Below are positions 1 through 10,679 of a stretch of 64,000 bases of DNA, piece by piece. The DNA is taken from NCBI GenBank assembly GCA_001632435.1, contig KV423946.1:71169-135168 (forward strand). The letters are read 5' to 3'. The position numbers and the translations under genes were made by a program. The notes beneath the pieces were generated by a model, which ran no database searches, had not been told where the DNA came from, and worked only from the letters and a program-made list of their open reading frames with translations. Origin of the DNA: Calocera cornea HHB12733. Lineage: Eukaryota > Basidiomycota > Dacrymycetes > Dacrymycetales > Dacrymycetaceae. Position 1 is the first letter of the stretch. Each line of letters opens with the position of its first letter.

Positions 1-3000
1 GCATTCTTGCTCTTTGGTGAAACGGCAAGCCAGGCCAAGTGAGAGCCAACCGTGGCAACGATCATGTCTAGCGTGCAAACAATGCTTGGTTATTCTCAAG
101 CTAGTTTCCAAGCACGTACAGATCTTCGCCCGTGCCCGATCTTCCAGACCTAAACCCAAGCCGGCCCTGTTCCACCAGTCCCAATCCCAATCAGACTCCC
201 AACGTCCCCTGCTCCAGGGGATGCACAAGGCCGCCTCTCTTATCTCGCCGGCGGCATCAGTTCGAAGCACCCTCCGCCCATGCTCTGCACCTCGATATCG
301 ATCGCTTTAAGGGTCGCGAAACAGAAATGCAGGAAGGGCGCTGACACATACATGCCCCTGATGGGGTGGGTGATGGGTCCCCGAGCACCGTGTGGGCGTA
401 GGGGACAGGAATAGAAGCCGGTGTAATCTAGGCAACAGTTTGTAGTGACAGGAATAGCGAAGCAATCAATACATTGTCATAACTAGGGGATTGGAAGAGA
501 GCAGGGGACATCGGCCGTGCCGACACGGGCTGTGCACTTTCCTCCCACAGGGGCGGGCAGAAGCGAGGGCTATTGAAGGGGGCCAAACGGGAGTCATGCG
601 GACCGCCCGACCGCCGTGAAAGGCACTCCGTATTCCCGAAGGCAGCCGGGCGGCTCTTGAGTGACCTGGGAGCGCGTGTGCTGCTCAGCTGGGGGATAGG
701 GGACAGGGGGACCACTACGGCTGCGCTGTATGCTCGTGTGCTCTATGTTCAGAGCTGGGACCAAGAAGAGTGTGGAGCAGGCGGTTGCCCCCTCCAGATA
801 TCGGCGCACGGGAAGGTGGTAGCTCAGTGATGGAGTCATGGGGGCGTGATGCAAGCCTGGCTGTGCGGCCGTGCCACCGGAATCTCGGATGGAGGAATGG
901 AGAGACCAGTGCAGGAGATCAGGGGCGGCGGACCAGGGCAGCAGGGCAGCTGAGGCGTGGAGCAGGCACGCAACCTGACTCCGGGGTGCTCCCTGCATTC
1001 GAGCCAAAGTCAACAGCTGGAAGAGCAACATAATACATACATACGGACGGGTTGGACACGTATTACGTGCGCATGCGCCCGGTGCTGTCCCTTACGCACT
1101 CGCGGGCTGCAGTACTAGAGTAGTAGTCAGTAGTAGTACGTTCATCCTCACCCTTGTGAAACCGCGGACTTGTGCAGCTGGAGAAGGGACAGCACACTGC
1201 GTACCGGATGCGGAAGGAGATGTGCCTTCGTAAAGTCTCTTCCTATCCGTCTCCTGCTGTCCCTTACCGGAGGAAGATGTGAAGATATGGCACCCCCGAT
1301 GCGTACTAATACTAAGTTGTTTTAGCAATAAATACGTTCTGTACGCGCAGTGGGGGCGGAAGCCCAGCCCGAAAGGACGGGCGTGGCGCATGGTGGGTTT
1401 TCAGGCTCATACATTGCGCAGTAGGGGACGGCGCTGGGCCGGCGGCAAGCTGATACTTCCTTCCTTCGGGACGCACTGAGCGGAAGTTGCCCGGCTGGTT
1501 TGCTTTTTTTCTTTTTTCTTTTGGGTCTGGGCTGGGTTGGGCCCTTGCTTTGCTGGAACGACAGACAGAGTCTTGCGAGTCACTCGGATAGCGCAGGCAT
1601 GTTGAAGCGCGCGAGCGAGCGGAGCGCTGGCAGCGACCCCTTCTTCCCCTGAGTCTTCCTTGTCCACTTCTCGCGCGCGCGGCCGAAACGACGCTGGCGG
1701 CCGCTAACTCACTGAGCTGGGCGGCCGCAGCCCACGCTCCGCTCAACAGGCGCGCGCGAGCGAATGCAAACATACAGGAAAGGAACAGGGACAGGAACGG
1801 GGAGAGGACGGGGAAGCGAAAGTGAAAACGGAAATGGAAATGGAAATGAACAACTGCTGGAGGCTGGGCGGAGATCCTCGGCGCATCAGCCGACATAGCG
1901 CGCATCCCGGGCCTTCGATTCCTGTGCGGCGCTGCGCTCCCCGCTCGAGTTACCGATGGAGGGGATGGGATGGGCTGGGCTGGGCTGGATGGAGGCGCAA
2001 GCGAAGCCAGAGGAGGTCACGCCCCCCCGCTGCCTCGTCTTCCACCGGAACCTGCACGAGAGGTGCGCGCGGGGGCGCGGCTCTGAAGCCTGGAAGGCTA
2101 GCTATGTAGTGCTCCCCCGTTCGCTGGCATGAGGGCTCGGCTCGGCGATGTGGCGATGGGAGCTGTGCGGGCGCACGGTGCCTCTGAGCGAACTGCGAAG
2201 CAGGAATATAGTGCTGCTGCAAAATCTGCTGCGATGGGAAGCGCGGGTGGGCTGTGAAGGAACATCGCGGGCCCGATACGCCAGCAGCGGGCCAGCGAGC
2301 TGCGGCGTGCTGGATGAGAGCTAGGGGTCCTACCGGAAGGTGGGAGATGGAAGGTGGGAGACTGGACGATGCGAAGAGGGAAGGAGCGCGAATGGAGGTG
2401 TGGGTAGTGTTCTGTATTCCCGGAGGGGCGGGTCGCGGGGGGTATTGGCCCGTGGTCTGTAGCTCGGACGAGGGTACGTCGTCCATCGCCCATGGGCCCT
2501 CTAGCATCTAACGATAATAACAGGTCCTACAATGCGCGGTACGGAACATGCACAGTGTTCGCAATGGACAGTGTGTGGCACGGAGCGGTGGACGTCAACA
2601 CCACCGGCGCTCATGCAGCCGTCCGTCGTTATGTTAATTTGACGACCCCACCGGTCGCAGCCGTGCGTCATATCATCGTCCCCGCTCCAAACGTCCAAAG
2701 GCAAAAGGCCAAAAGGCCAAAAGGCAAAAAGGAAGTCTAGACCCTTTCTGCCTCCGCCGCCCTTCCGCGCAGGGGTGCTCCGGGGTCCTGGGAGCGTCCC
2801 GTCCTGTCCGGGGAGGACGGGAGCGGAGGGGGAGGCGCGGGACCCGGGAGGCGGGGGTCTAGGGTAGCTGGATTTGGGCGGACGGGGCGCGGGGGTGGGT
2901 CTGCTGGGTCTGGCGGCGGCGGGGTCGTAATGATGCGCAGACCGTGTCCGGTGGGGTGTACATGTGTGTGGTGTGGTCAGGCTGGCGGTTGAGCTGGATA

Positions 3001-3706
3001 CTTCGACCGCCAGAGAGGGCAGCCAGCCAGACAGCAGATAGGCGCAGCAGGATGAACGAGCATCAGCATCATCCGCCTCAGCCTGCGAGGAATGGAGGGC
3101 CCGTTCAGGCTGAGCAAGGTGGGGGACCCTTAGGGCGACCCGCAGACCACGGACAATGCCTGTAGCGTGCGTGCCCTTGGGTGCGCCTAAGCCCGCGTCG
3201 TGCCGTGCCGTGCTCGAGCCCTTCTGGCAGGGTACCTAGGCCTGTGGTCCTGTTCCCCCACTTGCCTTCGCCTCGTCTCGTCTCGTCTCGTGTCGCCCCG
3301 CCTAGCTGTCCAAGCGGCCCTCCCCCTCTTACGCATCCCCGTTGAGCCAGACCACCGAGAGTGCGGGGATTGGGATTGGATTGGATTGCTCCCTGCAGTA
3401 CTAGTGCCAGCGGCCACTCCCGCCCCGGATGTGACCAGCTCGCGCTCGACAAGACAGCCCACACCATACCCACATCCTTTTCCATATCGACCTCGGACGA
3501 CCACGACCGGGTCTCGTCGGATAGCGACCCTCGACCCTCGACCCTCGACCCTCGCCCGGCTTCCCCGCATAAACCGTCGTCACAGACAGACGCGCTCGAG
3601 GGGACAACAACACCGTCGGGCGGCCATTGGCGACAGCGTGACAGCGCGGGTCCCACCTCCTCCTCACCCCCACCAGCAACACCCTGCACCCAACCAACCA
3701 GCCCCA
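1..3706. other. Gene-free leading region and promoter of the next gene
   Basis: No reading frame here has the composition or joinable exons of a gene; the frames present are arginine- or proline-rich products of GC-rich DNA on both strands. Visible local structure: an AAAAGGC-type repeat at about 2697-2735, TCGTC pentamers at about 3275-3293 and CGACCCT heptamers at about 3528-3556. The last 500 bases are C/T-rich, as expected for a basidiomycete promoter and leader, and happen to stay open in frame with the gene that follows. Confidence 0.5.
3528..3556. repeat. Tandem CGACCCT heptamer, about four copies
   Basis: Four back-to-back copies of a 7-bp unit lie in the C/T-rich leader upstream of the large disordered-protein gene. 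A unit of seven would shift frame if the copy number varied, which argues that this stretch is non-coding although the frame is open. Confidence 0.75.
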
Positions 3707-6700
3707 ATGGCGCTCCCCTCCCCGCCTCGCTCCCCCTCCCCACCCGGCCCATCCGGCCCATCCCTCCCAGCGCCCAGCAGCACCAGACCCCTCTCCGCCT
3801 TCTCCCCCCAGCTGCACATCCCCCACCCGCCATCGCCCCTCTCCCACAGCACCGTCAACCCCCTTGACGACCTGTTCGCCCCGGACGGGGGCAAGGGCAA
3901 GGAGCGCGCGAGCCCCGCCTTGGCCATGCCTGGCGGGTCGGCGCATATCGTCACCCTGGCAGCGATGGAGGAGCACCTCGTCCAGCGCCGCTCGAGGTCA
4001 CCGGACCGTTTCGTCTCCCCCATACCGCTGCCAGCAGCCCCAGCAGCAGCAGCCTCGCCCAGCTCAGTAGGGCTCGGCCCGCCCCCCGCCCGCACACCCA
4101 CAACTGGCTCCTCCCGCCGCCGCCACTCCCCGCGACACAGTGTCGACCGGGGGAACACAAACTCGCTCTCCCACCACCCGCCACTGCCCGTCCCCGCCCT
4201 CCCGCTCGGCGCACAGCCGCCAGACCCGCACCACCCCTTCCCCAGCCCGGACCTCTATGCGCCCGTCCCCCCGCCGATCCCCATGCCGCTGCCGGGCCAG
4301 CAGCAGCAGCAGCAGCAGCAGATGCGCGAGCTGCTCCAGGCGCCCATCACCCTCCGGCCGTCCCTGCCCGCGCTCAGGAGGCCGCCGTCCCAGACCCTCG
4401 CACCCGCACCCCTTGCCGCCCCACCGGCCCTGCCCATCCAGATCGCGCCCATGGTCGGGCCCTTCCCCGCGCTCGCCCCGCCCCCAGCAGCGCACCACGC
4501 GCCCCCGCCCTTTGCCCAGCCCATAATCCAGCCCGAAGGCGAGGTGTGCCTCGAGTGCCTCATGCGCGACCGCGAGATGGCAGATGTGGACGTCACCTCC
4601 CCCGGCGCGTGGGCACGGGCGAGCGACGTGTGGTATGAGGAGCTTGTGAGGCGGGAGGCGGACGAGCGGTCTGATGAGCGCGAGCGCGACAGGGAAAGGT
4701 CGCGTGAGGCGCGGAGCGACGAGGGCCCGGCCAGTGCCAGTGTGAGTGGGGAGGGCAACGTACCGGGGCCTAGGGAGCGCGTGCGCGCTAGGGGCCAGAC
4801 GGTCCTCACGGAGGGGAACCTCAAGGTGTGGACGAAGATGAACCCCAAGGAGCCGGCTTCGCGCTGGCACGCGCTGCAGGCGTATGTGCGCGCCCAGCGC
4901 CTGCTGGCTGAAGCGGAGATCGCGGCGCGCAGGGAGGCCGAGCGCGAGGCGAGGCTGCTCGATCAGCGCGTCAAGACCGAGTTCTCCCAGGTGCTCAAGG
5001 AGGACCAGACGGGGCAGGCGAGCGTCGTGTCGAGCCCGGCGCTGAACGGCACGTGGGGCGTGCGCGTCAAGTTGCCGGCAGGTGGGAAGGAGAACGTCGG
5101 CATCTGGGGAATGAAGCGGCGCAAGCGGGACGACCTGCCGCAGGGCCAGCATCACTCGCATTCCATGCCGCCGACGATCGTCCCCTCCTCGGCGGCGGAG
5201 AAGCACGCCTCGCGCGAGGTCACTCTCCTGCAGAACGGGCTGCTGGTCGAGCACGTCGATCTGCGCAAGACGCGGGAGGCCGAGGAGCGCGAGCTGCTGC
5301 GGGAGGAGCGCGCGCTGGAGCGCGAGAAACGCCGGCGCACGCTCAGCAACCGTATCTCTTTCACCGGGCTCGGGCTCGGCCAGCCCCGCACGCCGGGGGT
5401 GGGGAAGGGCGAGCGCGCGAGCAGCTACAGCTACACGTACTCGCCTAACGGGCCTGCGGCCGTCGGGGGCGCGCAGCTGGGCGGGTACGCGACGACGCCC
5501 TGGCGGGCGAGCGCGAGTGCGTCCCAGCCTACGCTCCATGCGCCCACCAGCCCAGGGGTGAGCTGCACGCCCCCGCACCCGTACGGCTCCCCCTTCCCCA
5601 CGCGCCCCTACGCGCAGCACCAGCAATCGCCCTCCGCCTCCTCGCGCCGGCTCTCCTCCCCGCTCTCCTCGCCCAACCCGCACCTCCAGCCGAACAACAC
5701 CCAGCAACAGCGGCGAGAGTCCCCGCGCAGCTCGGGCGAAGTCGCCTCTGGCGTCGGGCTCGGCCTGGGCAGGTTCTCAGCCGGCCCGGGCAGGTTCTGG
5801 GGGTTGCCGAACGGCTCCGACTGGAGCCTTGCTGTCCGGGACGGCGTCGGCAGCGGCGCAGCGAGCATGATGGACATGGGGAGCATGGTGGACATGCACA
5901 TGTCGCTCGAGCGCGAGCGCGAGAAGCAGCAGCAGCAGCAGCTCGCCCTCGCCCAGGACGGCGGGATCGCCACCGGCCCTGGCCCTGGTCCAGTGAGCCC
6001 GCGGATGCGCCAGAGCCCGGAACCGATGTCACCGGGAAGCTTTGTCATGGTGGACGAGGCGCGCGCGCGGTCCCTCACGCCCGCGGACGCCTCGTCCCTC
6101 GCTACCTCTGGCACGGCGACGACCAAGAAGCGCAAGGGCCTCGGCGGGATCTGGCAGAAGATCCGGCAGAGCACGCAGGGCCGTGCGCGGGAGGTGGACG
6201 ACCTGCCCCCAGCCGGCGACCCGGAGAAGCGCGCCTCACCCGCCCGGGAGGAGGAGGGGAACCCGCACGAGCACCTGCCCCCGCTCGCCCCGCCCCCGCC
6301 GCTCTCCTACCTCGTCAACCGGCGCTCGGCCGAGCGCTCCTCTTCCCTCTCCCGGCCAAGCTCCATCTCCTCCCCCTCGTGCTCCTCCCCGCGCAGCCTC
6401 TCCTTCTCCAACCCCGCACTGCCCTTCGCAGAGAGCTATGGCAGCCCCGCTACGGCCCCGACGAGCGTGAGCGTGAGCGTCAGCCTCGACCCGGTCCACG
6501 GCGGCGGCGGCGGGGCCGGGAGCAGTCGTATCCCCAGCCCGACGCAGAGCATGCGCAGGCCAAGCGTGGACATCAAGTTCCCCGCGCCGCTCGAGAGCCC
6601 GATCATGGAGAGCCCTACACTCGAGCCGGCGCAGAACCTGGAGAACACGCCCAGCCCGAGCAACACCGTCGTGCATAATTCTGCGACGCCTGCGGCCCAG

Positions 6701-7429
6701 CCTCAGGCTCACGCGGGGCAGGATAGGCCTAGGGCACTCTCGCTCTTCAAGAGCTTGCCGCCGCTCCCGCCTCCGACGGAGGGCCAGCAGCGTCCTGCTC
6801 CAGTTGGGGTGCAGTCCGACCCTGTCCCGACGCACCTGGGCCAATCACCTCCGCAAGCGCCGTTCATGCAGCAGCAGCATGGGAGGAGGCAGAGCGTAGG
6901 CGGCAATCCGAATGCATCCTGGCCAGTCATCCAAGGGCAGTACTCCCCACCCCAGTACCAGCAAGCGCAACATGGCTACCCCGAGAACTTCCCGGAGTAC
7001 GCAAACTCCCGTCGCTCGCTTGCGCCTGGTGCCCGGCAGCAAGCCCCTCTGGACCACGCAAACGAGAAGAACCGCAGCCCGAAGAGCCCGACGCGGCCCA
7101 AGTTCAACTTTGCCGCCTTCCTGCGGAGAAAGTCGTTCGCCCGCGAGCCCGAGCCGGAGCACGCCCTGGAGCCAGAGTACTTCGTTCCCGAGCCCAATGG
7201 CTACCCGTCCTTCGAGCCGCCCCGCTTGCCCTTCACGCCTGCTGCGAACTACGCCTCGGATATGTCCCAGTCACAGTCGTCCCTTTCCTCCCACCGGCCG
7301 CCGAGCTCCATCATAGGCTCGATCAACAACCGCACGAGCATGCTCAGCGCAAAGATACCACAGTCGGACGACTTTGTCGCGTACCGATATCCGTCTATGG
7401 AGCAGCCCGTTGAGCTGTTCCGCCGATGA
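3707..7429 (+). CDS. Large disordered Pro/Ser-rich protein of unknown function
   Basis: The ATG at 3707 opens an uninterrupted frame of 1240 residues. The frame is open upstream for 169 more codons, but that part is repeat-like leader, and 3707 sits after a C/A-rich stretch typical of a start site. Most of the protein is low complexity (Pro, Ser, Ala, short Q runs). Ordered islands stand out: a CLECLMRD motif followed by an acidic, Trp-containing segment near residues 280-310; a KMNPKEP motif with an alpha-helical charged stretch near 370-440; a long E/R/K coiled-coil-like helix near 505-545; a basic aromatic motif TKKRKGLGGIWQKIRQ near 805; and a second basic motif ending FLRRKSF near 1131-1145. 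I do not recognise the family by name. The basic/aromatic patches could be membrane- or partner-binding linear motifs; that is inference. No introns are needed, unlike nearly all neighbours. Confidence 0.8.
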   Translation: MALPSPPRSPSPPGPSGPSLPAPSSTRPLSAFSPQLHIPHPPSPLSHSTVNPLDDLFAPDGGKGKERASPALAMPGGSAHIVTLAAMEEHLVQRRSRSPDRFVSPIPLPAAPAAAASPSSVGLGPPPARTPTTGSSRRRHSPRHSVDRGNTNSLSHHPPLPVPALPLGAQPPDPHHPFPSPDLYAPVPPPIPMPLPGQQQQQQQQMRELLQAPITLRPSLPALRRPPSQTLAPAPLAAPPALPIQIAPMVGPFPALAPPPAAHHAPPPFAQPIIQPEGEVCLECLMRDREMADVDVTSPGAWARASDVWYEELVRREADERSDERERDRERSREARSDEGPASASVSGEGNVPGPRERVRARGQTVLTEGNLKVWTKMNPKEPASRWHALQAYVRAQRLLAEAEIAARREAEREARLLDQRVKTEFSQVLKEDQTGQASVVSSPALNGTWGVRVKLPAGGKENVGIWGMKRRKRDDLPQGQHHSHSMPPTIVPSSAAEKHASREVTLLQNGLLVEHVDLRKTREAEERELLREERALEREKRRRTLSNRISFTGLGLGQPRTPGVGKGERASSYSYTYSPNGPAAVGGAQLGGYATTPWRASASASQPTLHAPTSPGVSCTPPHPYGSPFPTRPYAQHQQSPSASSRRLSSPLSSPNPHLQPNNTQQQRRESPRSSGEVASGVGLGLGRFSAGPGRFWGLPNGSDWSLAVRDGVGSGAASMMDMGSMVDMHMSLEREREKQQQQQLALAQDGGIATGPGPGPVSPRMRQSPEPMSPGSFVMVDEARARSLTPADASSLATSGTATTKKRKGLGGIWQKIRQSTQGRAREVDDLPPAGDPEKRASPAREEEGNPHEHLPPLAPPPPLSYLVNRRSAERSSSLSRPSSISSPSCSSPRSLSFSNPALPFAESYGSPATAPTSVSVSVSLDPVHGGGGGAGSSRIPSPTQSMRRPSVDIKFPAPLESPIMESPTLEPAQNLENTPSPSNTVVHNSATPAAQPQAHAGQDRPRALSLFKSLPPLPPPTEGQQRPAPVGVQSDPVPTHLGQSPPQAPFMQQQHGRRQSVGGNPNASWPVIQGQYSPPQYQQAQHGYPENFPEYANSRRSLAPGARQQAPLDHANEKNRSPKSPTRPKFNFAAFLRRKSFAREPEPEHALEPEYFVPEPNGYPSFEPPRLPFTPAANYASDMSQSQSSLSSHRPPSSIIGSINNRTSMLSAKIPQSDDFVAYRYPSMEQPVELFRR

Positions 7430-8904
7430 CATGCACGAATTGAAAGGAAATAATTACGAAAACTTCCGGCTTTACTACCTCAAATGCGAAATCCCCAAGT
7501 CGACAAGTCAATACCTTCTCGCACGCATAAACATCTTCTCTGTCTCCCACGAACTGCTCTATCTCGAATCTCTGTTGCGCTGCGAGGCGGCCTTTTGCCG
7601 CGCGAACGCCTTCGGACAGGACATTCATTCTCGGACATGTTACCTAGAAGGCGATACAAACTTGACACCATTGATAACCCTTACCTACTATAGTGGAATT
7701 GTCATGTCTTCCTCCTTAGTATATCTGCCTTCTCTTCCGTCTGTTCTATACTTCCTATCCCTCTCGCTCTCTCCGTTTCTCCAGTTCGTGATATGTTGCC
7801 ATTTTAGGGATCCTGATTCGCTCGCTATCGTTATCGCCCGCACGGAGGTCTCGTGGGCTGTATGTAGCAATACTATTGAATTTCCGTCTTCTCTTCACCA
7901 TGGTTGGTTGCCCATACACTTTTCAGCTCAGGGTACAGCGTCATCCTTCGCCCGTTAGACAGCAACCCTGTCTTGCCCATGCCTAAAGGTGCGCCAGCAC
8001 TCGCTTGGCAACGTTGATATTCAGGCTCGCAGTGTCCAGGCTAATCAAGATTGACAGCCGCTCATGCCAGACCCCTTCCTTCCCACGTTCATTGTCGATA
8101 TGGGTCCACAATCTATAGTAAGCTCGAACAGACATATTGCCTGTTCATCAACGTCTAGCCACATGCACATGTTTCGAACCACCTCTACTGAGGCGGGGCA
8201 GCATGGCGCTTTCATGTACGCTTGACATGAGGTTACGCTTGCACGGACGACGCCCATGTCGCAACGCAATCACAGTCGCGTCCACTAGCCCGGCCCCTGC
8301 GAGCAGGCAGTGGAGATGGGGTCTCGGCGGTATGGGATTTTGGGCGCAAGAAAGGAATGTGGACAATCATCAAGCTCTGGAGATCGCAGCAATTCCGTCG
8401 ACTTCTGACGAATGTCACTGCATTATGACCGGCCCTCTGCCGACAAGCTGGACCTCTGTTCCACCGTCACGGAGCTACCGTCCTAAGCCGAATAAATGGC
8501 ACGGCCTCCAAAGAAGCGTCGCATGGCTGTATCGGCACTTATCACTTAGCCCTGCACAGCATCGTCTATATTCGCTTGTATCGTCGTCACTGCGGCGGTG
8601 TCCATGTGCTCGCTATGATTGTCATCTCGTGTCGCCTTGCGAACTCTTGCAGGGATAATGAGCCTCCTTCACGCAGAATGCTCTCGGGAACCCAATCAGC
8701 CAATGTCTCTAGTTCGCCCTGATCAGTCCAGCCTTGGTTTGTCATTGCAATGCGTTCCTGGCGGGTACTGCCGGCGATGCTCTTCGCACTGGAATCGATT
8801 GCGGGGATGGCCGGATATAAGGCTGGACAAACGTCGAAGAGCTTCTTTCGCCGAGTGCTCGCCTTGTACCTGAAGCAGTTCCACACTCTCGATGTTGGCT
8901 CAGT
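7430..8904. other. Intergenic region, no supported gene
   Basis: The first 400 bases are T/C-rich and AT-richer than the gene before, consistent with a 3' UTR. Minus-strand reading near 8740-8587 gives about 50 residues of protein-like sequence (an MTNQGWTDQ start and an Ala/Glu-rich helix), but no downstream exon could be joined, so it is left as possible debris. Confidence 0.4.
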
Positions 8905-10342
8905 ATGACGACTGTCACCGAATACAACATCACTCTCGGCCCTGAAAGTCCGGTGATCAAGTCCGTCTCCCTTACTTCTCATGTTACGTCTGAGGCTGAC
9001 CGCGTTTCTCAGCTTTCTGCCTTTTCGCGACTCGGATCCCTCTCAAGGATGGAACGCATCGTACACCGGGAATGCCATTTATGCTCACGGTCTGGGAAGC
9101 GGCACACCATATCGGCGTACTCAAAAAGACGGCGCTCAGCTCGAGCTTGACTTCGACGGTACCGGCGTCTACTTCTGCTACTCGACCGAGCAAGGCGCTT
9201 CGATGTCTCTGACTATCGATGGCCAGCCGGTTGGAAGCGCCGTATCCTCGGATGACACGTTCTGCTCGGCAACAGGTGCAGACACGCTCGCCTTTGCATC
9301 TGGCCTATCGTATGGCTCTCACCAAGCCGTGTTGGACGTAGCAATCCCACAGAGCTCTTCCAGCCTTTTGTTCTACAAGGGAATCGTTACAATCGGTGCA
9401 GGTGTCGACGGGTGAGCACGGTCTCTGTGATGGATCGCAGGCCTCTCACGTGCCCCGAACAGATCTCAGATTGACGCGAACGCCCCCACTTACGTTGACG
9501 ATCGAGATAGCGGCTGGACATATGGTCCCCTCCCTCAGTTCTGGACAGTCCACACCACATCGTCCGTTGGAGACTCGTCGCACACCCGCACAGGCACCTG
9601 CACATATGCGTCCGCCGTCTCTGCTTCATACACCTTCACCGGCGCCGGCGCAGTCTTCCTCATAGGTGGCGTGGCTAACGAGAGCTTTGGATACACGATC
9701 AGTCTGGACGGGACGTCGGCCAGTTACAATGCAACCAACTTCTGGACCAGCACGCAGCAGTTGCTTTTCTTCCAAGGCGGGCTCAATCCTGCAGTCGAAC
9801 ACACACTCATAGCAACGGACTACAATCCAAATCAGCCTACCCCTCCACAACCCAGGGCATGCTTTAATATTGACGCTCTGGGGCTGGTACAGACCACAGC
9901 TCCGTCGGTTTCTTCTGGATCGGCCTTGGGATCTGGCCATGCTGGACTCACCGAGGGTGTCGTGGCTGGAGTTGTGGTGCTGCTCATTCCGCCGGGGCTT
10001 GGATATTGGTGGTATCGTCGGCGAAGATCTAAACACGCTAATAAACGTGGAGCGACCCCCTTCGTCCTGCCATCGACGATGCTCGATGTTGAAGAACGAA
10101 GGGAAAAGGCATTCATGCCGGCAATGACGACGACGACGACCACATCCAATACCTCGCCCTCCCCTGAAGAAGCGAGACCGTCTCTTCCTCCGACCCATGA
10201 CTCCCAAGGGAGAAGAATGACGAGAACCGAGCTGTACCAGCTCCCTATCGTCGAGCTTGTGGATGAGTTGAACGGAAGACTAGAGTCGCGGCCGACGGAT
10301 TCTGCGTCGGAGGCACCACCTATGTATGCGCCGCATGCATAG
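8905..10342 (+). CDS. Single-pass membrane protein with two beta-sandwich-like repeats
   Basis: Three exons, 8905-8960, 9013-9411 and 9463-10342, join in frame to 444 residues; the introns are 52 and 51 bp (GTCCGT and GTGAGC donors). Two similar halves precede the membrane segment. Each begins with a Gly-Trp (GWNASYTG; SGWTYGP), continues with an aromatic/Gly strand (GVYFCYS; GAVFLIGG) and a TISLDG/LTIDG strand, and ends in a hydrophobic LLFYKG/LLFFQGG stretch. A helix rich in Val/Leu/Gly follows (about residues 315-335), stopped by four Arg, and then a cytoplasmic tail rich in Thr/Ser. This architecture is common among uncharacterised agaricomycete cell-surface proteins. No N-terminal signal peptide is obvious, so an unrecognised upstream exon is possible. 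Function unknown. Confidence 0.8.
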
Positions 10343-10679
10343 GAATCTTCGCCGCTTCTACACATAAGGGCTACTGGTAGATATGTAAATTGGTTCGAGA
10401 TTGCATGTATGTATGAGAACTCTAAAATGTTATGGATGTGAAATCTGAGCGGTACCGATATTGGTCCAAATCGGAATTGTGTGCGGCTGCGAGACGCTCG
10501 CGCCCGTTTCGGGGCCGACGAACCAGGGACCACCGCACGCCCATCTCGCATCCCACACCGCAACTTCACACGTTCGGCTGGGCACATCTTCCTCTCCTCT
10601 CAGTATGGTATCTCTATAACGCCCTCTTCACGCTGTCCATCTCGTTCCCTGGTCGTTCTCCAGGCGCGCCTCTCAATCT

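Noticed and set aside
594..1031. 145-codon minus-strand frame near the window start
   Set aside because: Composition on both strands is equally open and lacks motifs; treated as chance.
3200..3706. In-frame 169-codon extension upstream of the disordered-protein start
   Set aside because: It consists of pyrimidine-rich leader with pentamer and heptamer tandem repeats and no protein-like islands; more likely promoter and 5' UTR.
4064..5707. 547-codon open frame on the minus strand
   Set aside because: It lies antisense within the large disordered-protein gene; its Arg/Leu/Ala-rich product is what GC-rich coding DNA gives in the opposite frame.
8587..8742. Possible small minus-strand gene (MTNQGWTDQ start)
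   Set aside because: Only about 50 codons, no downstream exon could be joined, and its upstream part coincides with the promoter of the membrane-protein gene.
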